NCBI GenBank assembly: GCA_020025775.1
Contig: JAHHRN010000001.1
Span: 310,001-374,000 of the forward strand
Length of the DNA stretch: 64,000 nt
Reading direction: 5' to 3'
Source: Acutalibacter sp.
Lineage (GTDB): Bacteria; Bacillota; Clostridia; Oscillospirales; Acutalibacteraceae
The notes under the pieces were generated by a model, which made no database searches, was not told the origin of the DNA, and saw only the letters and a list, made by a program, of their open reading frames with translations. This document shows, in pieces, positions 59,329-64,000 of this stretch. Numbering within the stretch: position 1 is the first letter of the stretch; every line of letters begins with the position of its first letter. The position numbers were made by a program, and so were the translations under genes.

Positions 59329-60750
59329 ATGACTGAGCAGGAAAAAAAAGCAAAAAAAGAAGCTGCTGCCCGCGAAAAAGCCGAAGCAAAAGCAAAAAAG
59401 GCTGAAGAAAAAAAGCTGAAAGCAGAAGCTAAGAAGGAATTACAGGAAGAAAAGAAAAACGAAACGAAAAATACATCTGATTGGAAGAAAAATATCGTAA
59501 CGATTGTGCTCGTTGTTTTGGCAGTCGCCGCTCTGATTGGTGTAGCGGTTTTGAAATTCGCCCCTGCAAAGCTGCCGGGCGGTACAGCGCAAAATCCCGA
59601 GGCAGGTCCGCTTACCACGGAGCTTTCTTCGGTTGTGCTCTCCAAAAAGATTACCAAAATTCCGCTCATGCCCACCGATATTCCCACGATTTCCTATACT
59701 GCCGATGCCGCAGGCAACATTGTCTATTATGAATGGAACGGCAAGGAATATGTGGAAATCGAGCCGACCGGCAATATGGATTACACCCTCACCCTCAGCG
59801 GTCAGAAAATTGCCGTACACATTCCCTATATCGAGCGTGACGGCGTGCTTACCGGCTTCGGTCTCTTTACCGCCGACCAGAATCAAGAAAATGTTTATAT
59901 TTATAATTTCATCATGTTCAAGGTGCAGAACCTGCCCGAAGCTTTTAAAAAGGACGGTTACTGCCTCTTGCTCATGCACACCGACAAAACCAAGGCATAC
60001 ACCTTAGACCCTGTTTGGGAGCAGGGCTTCATTTTGAACCGTTCGAATGGCGAAATGCAGGATTTCTTAAATGACCGCAGCCAGATGGTCAGCCAGGACG
60101 GCGGTATTCGTCGCGCCCAGTATAAAATTACCGAGCGTGCTTTGCAATCGGACAGCGCAAATCTTCTTTTCTGTTCCTCGAGAGATAACGAACCCGATGC
60201 CGAAGGCGTTCGCCGTACCGATGTTTATAAAAAGGACGGCAGAAAGGACGTTATGGTTTTACAGGATGTGTTAGACGATTACGTAAAACCCCTCTCCAAC
60301 GACAGCTTCGCCTTTATGCGTAAGGCAGAGGACGGCTTCTATACCGCTGAGTTTAAAAACGGCGAGGAACAAAAGCTCTACAGCTTCAAGCGTCCCTTGG
60401 GTGCCGGTTATTTGCGTAGCGGTGACTATCTGCTCGACAAGGAAGACGGTAAAATTTACACCACCTACAATACCAATGTGATTGAAACCAAAGGCTTCAG
60501 ACTCAATCCGCAGGTATTTGCCGTAAGCCCCAAGGAAAAACACGTGGTTATGGCAGGCACCTCTGCGAATGCGTTTGACTATTATATTTACATTTACAAT
60601 GCAGACAGCGAGCAGTTCCTTTCCTTTAAGGATGAAAACTATGCACCGCACTACAACCTGCGTTTTATCGACGAAAAAACCGCTACCTACTACGCTATGA
60701 AGCTGGACGGCTATGAAAATGTTGTGGTAGACGTATCTAGAATTAAATAA
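59329..60750 (+). CDS. Coiled-coil, membrane-anchored exported hypothetical protein
   Basis: A 473-residue protein of unknown function. The first 45 residues are Lys/Glu/Ala repeats (AREKAEAKAKKAEEKKLKAE) that predict a cytoplasmic coiled coil. A membrane segment (about 56-77) follows, then about 390 extracellular residues rich in Tyr, Asp and short beta strands (YNADSEQFLSF, GDYLLDKEDGKIYTTYNTN), which resemble a beta-propeller-like ligand domain. GAGAGG precedes ATG 59329. The HAD gene follows by 11 bases, so the two may be cotranscribed. A sensor or wall-binding role is possible but not shown. Confidence 0.8.
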   Translation: MTEQEKKAKKEAAAREKAEAKAKKAEEKKLKAEAKKELQEEKKNETKNTSDWKKNIVTIVLVVLAVAALIGVAVLKFAPAKLPGGTAQNPEAGPLTTELSSVVLSKKITKIPLMPTDIPTISYTADAAGNIVYYEWNGKEYVEIEPTGNMDYTLTLSGQKIAVHIPYIERDGVLTGFGLFTADQNQENVYIYNFIMFKVQNLPEAFKKDGYCLLLMHTDKTKAYTLDPVWEQGFILNRSNGEMQDFLNDRSQMVSQDGGIRRAQYKITERALQSDSANLLFCSSRDNEPDAEGVRRTDVYKKDGRKDVMVLQDVLDDYVKPLSNDSFAFMRKAEDGFYTAEFKNGEEQKLYSFKRPLGAGYLRSGDYLLDKEDGKIYTTYNTNVIETKGFRLNPQVFAVSPKEKHVVMAGTSANAFDYYIYIYNADSEQFLSFKDENYAPHYNLRFIDEKTATYYAMKLDGYENVVVDVSRIK

Positions 60751-60761
60751 GAGGGATATTT

Positions 60762-61424
60762 TTGAAAACAGCAAAATATGAAGTAGTTTTATTCGATTTC
60801 GACGGCACGATTGTGGATTCCTCCGAGGGCATTTACAACGGCCTGCGCTACGCCTTTGATGTGCACAATCTGCCGATTCCGACAGACGACGTGCTAAAAA
60901 AATTCATCGGCCCGCCGCTCATTGACAGCTTCCGCGAATTCACGGGAATGCCCGACGAGCTCGGCTATCAAATGGTAGATTCCTACCGGGTATATTATAA
61001 CGAAACCGGCTGGAAAGAGGTCTCTGTTTATGACGGCATCGAAGCAATTTTAAAAGAACTCAAAAACGCCGGTGTCAAAATTGCGACGGCTTCCACCAAG
61101 CCTACGGTATTTGTGGAGCGCATTTTACAGCACATCGGTTTGGCATCTTATTTCGACCACTTCGGCGGCACGGATTTTTCCGAAACACCGAGCACCAAAA
61201 CCGAAATCATTGAAAAAGGCATGGCGCTTCTTTCGGGTACACCCGAAAATACGCTCATGGTCGGCGACAGAAAGTTTGATATTATCGGCGCAAAAGAAGC
61301 GGGTATTCCCGTTGCCGCCGTGCTTTACGGCTTCGGCAGTCAGGCGGAATTCGAAGCGTACAAGGCAGATTACATCGCTGCCGATATGCAGGATTTAGAA
61401 GCGCTTTTATTTGCAGAAAATTAA
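60762..61424 (+). CDS. HAD-family phosphatase, phosphoglycolate-phosphatase-like
   Basis: A 220-residue HAD hydrolase. Motif I is LFDFDGTIVDSSEG (nucleophile Asp and acid Asp, about 9-22), motif II is IATASTKP (Thr/Ser), and motifs III/IV are a Lys in ENTLMVG region plus MVGDRKFDIIGA. A helical cap (about 20-85) puts it in the Gph/PGM subgroup. GAGGGAT precedes TTG 60762. It overlaps no gene but lies 11 bases after the hypothetical gene and 11 before rarA. The substrate is not determined by sequence. Confidence 0.9.
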   Translation: MKTAKYEVVLFDFDGTIVDSSEGIYNGLRYAFDVHNLPIPTDDVLKKFIGPPLIDSFREFTGMPDELGYQMVDSYRVYYNETGWKEVSVYDGIEAILKELKNAGVKIATASTKPTVFVERILQHIGLASYFDHFGGTDFSETPSTKTEIIEKGMALLSGTPENTLMVGDRKFDIIGAKEAGIPVAAVLYGFGSQAEFEAYKADYIAADMQDLEALLFAEN

Positions 61425-61435
61425 GGAAGAACACT

Positions 61436-62701
61436 ATGGCAGCACCACTTGCGGACCGCATCCGCCCCAAAGAATTAGAGGATATGGTCGGGCAAACGCA
61501 TTTGCTCGGCGAGGGAAAGCCCCTGCGCAATATTGCGGAGTCGGGCGAGCTTCCCAATATGATTTTTTACGGGCCGTCGGGCACAGGAAAAACGACCCTT
61601 GCCCGTATTTTGGCACGCAAAACAAACCGTACCCTGCGTACTTTAAACGGTACAAACGCTTCGATTGCGGATATTAAGGATATTGTCGCCGAACTCGGTA
61701 CGCTTGCCGCACCGAACGGGATTCTTCTTTATCTTGACGAGCTGCAATACTTCAATAAAAAACAACAGCAATCTCTTTTGGAATACATCGAAAACGGCAA
61801 TATCACCTTGATTGCCTCCACTACGGAAAACCCGTATTTTTACGTGTATAACGCGGTGCTCAGCCGTGCCACGGTGTTTGAATTTAAACCCATTACCGAT
61901 AAGGACATTGAAAAAGCGGTGCGCCGCGGTTTCTCTGTTTTGCAGGAAGAACAGAAGATTCAAATGACCGTGCCAGACGAAGTCATCGAAGCCATTGCCC
62001 GTTCGGCAGGCGGCGATGTGCGAAAGTCCCTCAATATGGTGGAGCTTTGCACCCTCGCAACCAAGCCCGAAGCGGACGGCAGTAAGGTGCTTTCTCTCGA
62101 GGCACTCGAAACCGTCATTGGACAGGGCGGCTTTCGCTATGACCGAAGCGGCGATGAGCATTATGATGTGATGTCCGCGTTTCAAAAGTCCATGCGCGGT
62201 TCTGACCCCGATGCGGCTCTGCATTATTTAGCAAGGCTTTTAGCGGGCGGCGATTTGCCCTCCGCGATTCGTCGACTCATGGTTTGTGCGGCAGAGGATG
62301 TAGGTCTTGCCTATCCGCAGATTTTGCCGATTGTCAAGGCGGCGTGCGATATGGCGCTTATGGTAGGGCTTCCCGAAGCGAGAATCCCCTTGGCGGATGC
62401 CGTGGTGCTGGTTGCAACCGCACCGAAGTCCAACAGTGCCTATCTCGGCATTAACAAGGCTATGGCAGATATTGAAAACGGCAAGGCGGGTCCGATTCCG
62501 CGCACCTTGCAGAATAAGCATTTCGACGGCGACGAGGTGCAAAACAAGGGGCAGTTTTATCAGTACCCCCACGATTTTCCGAATCGCTGGGTAAGTCAGC
62601 AATATCTCCCCGATAATTTAAAAAATACGAAGTATTACGAATACGGCGAAAACAAAACCGAACAGACCGCCAAAGCCTATTGGGATAAGATTAAGAAATA
62701 G
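61436..62701 (+). CDS. rarA: Replication-associated recombination protein A (RarA/MgsA)
   Basis: A 421-residue AAA+ ATPase related to clamp loaders and RuvB, acting at stalled replication forks. Walker A is GPSGTGKTT (about 43-51). Walker B reads LYLDELQYFNKKQQQ rather than the usual DEIHRFNK, a small divergence. Sensor 1 is IASTTENPYF, followed by the LSRATVF arginine-finger region and sensor 2 AGGDVRKSLN. The C-terminal tetramerisation domain includes RRLMVCAAEDVGLA and FYQYPHDFPN. Start ATG 61436 follows AAGGAAG. Confidence 0.95.
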   Translation: MAAPLADRIRPKELEDMVGQTHLLGEGKPLRNIAESGELPNMIFYGPSGTGKTTLARILARKTNRTLRTLNGTNASIADIKDIVAELGTLAAPNGILLYLDELQYFNKKQQQSLLEYIENGNITLIASTTENPYFYVYNAVLSRATVFEFKPITDKDIEKAVRRGFSVLQEEQKIQMTVPDEVIEAIARSAGGDVRKSLNMVELCTLATKPEADGSKVLSLEALETVIGQGGFRYDRSGDEHYDVMSAFQKSMRGSDPDAALHYLARLLAGGDLPSAIRRLMVCAAEDVGLAYPQILPIVKAACDMALMVGLPEARIPLADAVVLVATAPKSNSAYLGINKAMADIENGKAGPIPRTLQNKHFDGDEVQNKGQFYQYPHDFPNRWVSQQYLPDNLKNTKYYEYGENKTEQTAKAYWDKIKK

Positions 62702-62726
62702 CCCTAACTTTTTAAATTTAAACAGA

Positions 62727-62760
62727 AAAAAGCACCGAATTTTCTTCGGTGCTTTTTGTT
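62727..62760. terminator. Bidirectional terminator between rarA and the kinase gene
   Basis: AAAAAGCACCGAA (62727-62739) pairs with TTCGGTGCTTTTT (62745-62757); T-runs lie on both strands, so it can end both convergent transcripts. Confidence 0.9.
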
Positions 62761-62792
62761 TTTATAGGGGATAGTTAATTATTATCTATTTG

Positions 62793-64000
62793 CTAGGCAA
62801 GGGGAAAGGTGAGTTGTACTTTAAACAAATCTCCGTCAATTTGAATGTCAAAGCTGCCACCCTGTAGTTCGGTTAAGCTCTTGGCAATCGAAAGCCCCAA
62901 ACCACTGCCCTCGGTGTTTCGGGAGGCATCTCCGCGCACAAAGCGTTCGGTTAAATCGGCGGCGGAAATGTGCAAGGGTTCTTTGGACATATTGCGCAAA
63001 AGAATTTGTGCTTTGCCGTCCTGCTCAGAAAGGTCGAAATAAACACGGCTCGTGGGCATGGCGTATTTGAATACATTCGAGAAAAGATTGTCCAGTACAC
63101 GCCAAAGGTGACGGCTGTCTGCCAGCACGGTGATGTTGTCTCGCGATTTTTGCAGGCGGAAATCGAGCTGCTTTTCAGCAAAGCGTTCTTCATATTCCCC
63201 GAGAATCTGCGAGGATAAAATATCTAAGTTTATGCTTTCGTTGTGTACAGGAAGCGTGCCGGCAGAGGCCTTGGAAGCCTCCATTAAATCCTCAATCAGC
63301 TTTTTAAGTCTAGCAGATTGACGGGAAAGAACGGCAATATATTCTTTGGCGTTTTCGTTTTGAAGATGTTCCTTTTCGAGCAAATCCACGTAGCTCACAA
63401 TCGAGGTTAAGGGTGTTTTAATGTCGTGAGAAACGTTGGTAATCAGCTCTGTTTTAAAACGCTCGCTTTTCATGCGCTCTTCGACAGCGTGTTCCATGCT
63501 ATCCCCGATATGATTAATGGCATCTGCGTGGCGTTTGAAATCGCCGTAAAGATGTTGCTCGGAAACTTTTTTCTGCAAATCTCCCGCGGCAATGGCTTTG
63601 GTTTCTTTCATGATTTTTCGAAAACTGCGGTAGAGAAGCAAAACATACAGGGCGAGACCAAGCGCCCAGGCAAAAGCCCAAAAACTCCAAATATTACTGC
63701 TTGAAAAGCTCAGACAAACGCCTATTCCGACGAGAAAAACAAGCACAACAATGCCGACCTGCCAAAGCGAGGGTAAATCCTTTAAGAATTTCAGAAGGCG
63801 CTTGTTGCCGCGATGCAATTTGGCAAGGCAGGTCAGTCGCAGGAAAGCATGCGCTTTGGTCTGTACGGTGAGGCAATAAACGGTGAGCACAAAAATAAGG
63901 GAAGAAAGGCAAAAACCGAAGAAAAGCAGAAAAATGCTAAGCCGAACGGCAAAATCCAAAACGCCGCCGTATAATAAAAAATGTGGCCCGAAGAAATCCG
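62793..64000 (-). CDS. Sensor histidine kinase, N-terminus outside window
   Basis: The frame is open to the window edge (402 codons). A TTG at 63959 could start it but has no ribosome site, and the sequence upstream of it (FFGPHFLLYGG) continues hydrophobic, so I treat it as partial. Two to three membrane segments are visible, then a HAMP-like linker, the HisKA box NVSHDIKTPLTSI (phospho-His about 40 percent from the end) and the ATPase domain with NLFSNVFKYA (N box) and GSGLGLSIA (G2). The G1 box is not obvious. A response regulator gene should lie beyond base 64000. Confidence 0.9.
   Translation of the reverse strand, partial: DFFGPHFLLYGGVLDFAVRLSIFLLFFGFCLSSLIFVLTVYCLTVQTKAHAFLRLTCLAKLHRGNKRLLKFLKDLPSLWQVGIVVLVFLVGIGVCLSFSSSNIWSFWAFAWALGLALYVLLLYRSFRKIMKETKAIAAGDLQKKVSEQHLYGDFKRHADAINHIGDSMEHAVEERMKSERFKTELITNVSHDIKTPLTSIVSYVDLLEKEHLQNENAKEYIAVLSRQSARLKKLIEDLMEASKASAGTLPVHNESINLDILSSQILGEYEERFAEKQLDFRLQKSRDNITVLADSRHLWRVLDNLFSNVFKYAMPTSRVYFDLSEQDGKAQILLRNMSKEPLHISAADLTERFVRGDASRNTEGSGLGLSIAKSLTELQGGSFDIQIDGDLFKVQLTFPLA

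Overview
The window reads as chromosome of a spore-forming Clostridia-type Firmicute, most like a gut Oscillospirales/Ruminococcaceae lineage. The reasons are a spoIIE gene, consensus sigma-A promoters (TTGACA / 17 bp / TATAAT), strong AGGAGG ribosome sites, several TTG starts, a rod-shape operon mreBCD-mrdA, paired HisS and AspS, and intergenic inverted repeats with CCTTCCCC arms next to a GGATGAGG box. I saw no tRNA, rRNA or CRISPR array. The taxonomic call is inference.

Layout. 0-11 kb (minus): 3' part of lgt, a YmfH/YmfF M16 peptidase pair, and a giant NdvB-like glucan synthase/phosphorylase. 11-15 kb (plus): a radical SAM enzyme, then a Wzz / BY-kinase / PHP-phosphatase trio. 15.1-16.5 kb: gene-free, hairpin-rich and repeat-rich DNA. 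16.5-22.4 kb: mreB, mreC, mreD, mrdA, a MinD-like ATPase and mgsA. 22.4-25.7 kb: hisS and aspS. 25.8-29 kb: prepilin peptidase, a Dabb protein and three type IV pilin-like genes, then a PspC protein. 29.4-31.8 kb: spoIIE behind a promoter with 21-bp spacing. 32-35.2 kb: three tandem single-TM exported paralogues, two of them identical over their last 210 residues. 35.4-40.5 kb (minus): a heterodimeric ABC exporter, a ComEC-like metallo-beta-lactamase-fold hydrolase and a NUDIX hydrolase.

40.7-46.85 kb (plus): a compact phage head cassette (small and large terminase, portal, protease, capsid and three connector/completion-type proteins). It ends in a strong terminator, with no tail, lysis, integrase or repressor gene. 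47-50.7 kb: a gene-free stretch with five TTTGAACA boxes, a small membrane protein gene, and a minus-strand Ca/Mn P-type ATPase under a yybP-ykoY riboswitch. 50.7-54.9 kb (minus): an Rnf-like operon with only RnfD, RnfE and RnfA plus a putative glycoside hydrolase. 55-59 kb: mecA-like gene, rpe, a secreted hypothetical, proA, proB. 59.3-64 kb: a membrane-anchored hypothetical, an HAD phosphatase, rarA, and a histidine kinase cut off by the window edge.

Most of the window is ordinary housekeeping. The parts I would look at again are the stand-alone head cassette, the reduced Rnf operon with long, highly charged tails, the tandem exported paralogues with near-perfect gene conversion, and the noncoding elements (15.1-16.5 kb repeats, TTTGAACA array, spoIIE control region).
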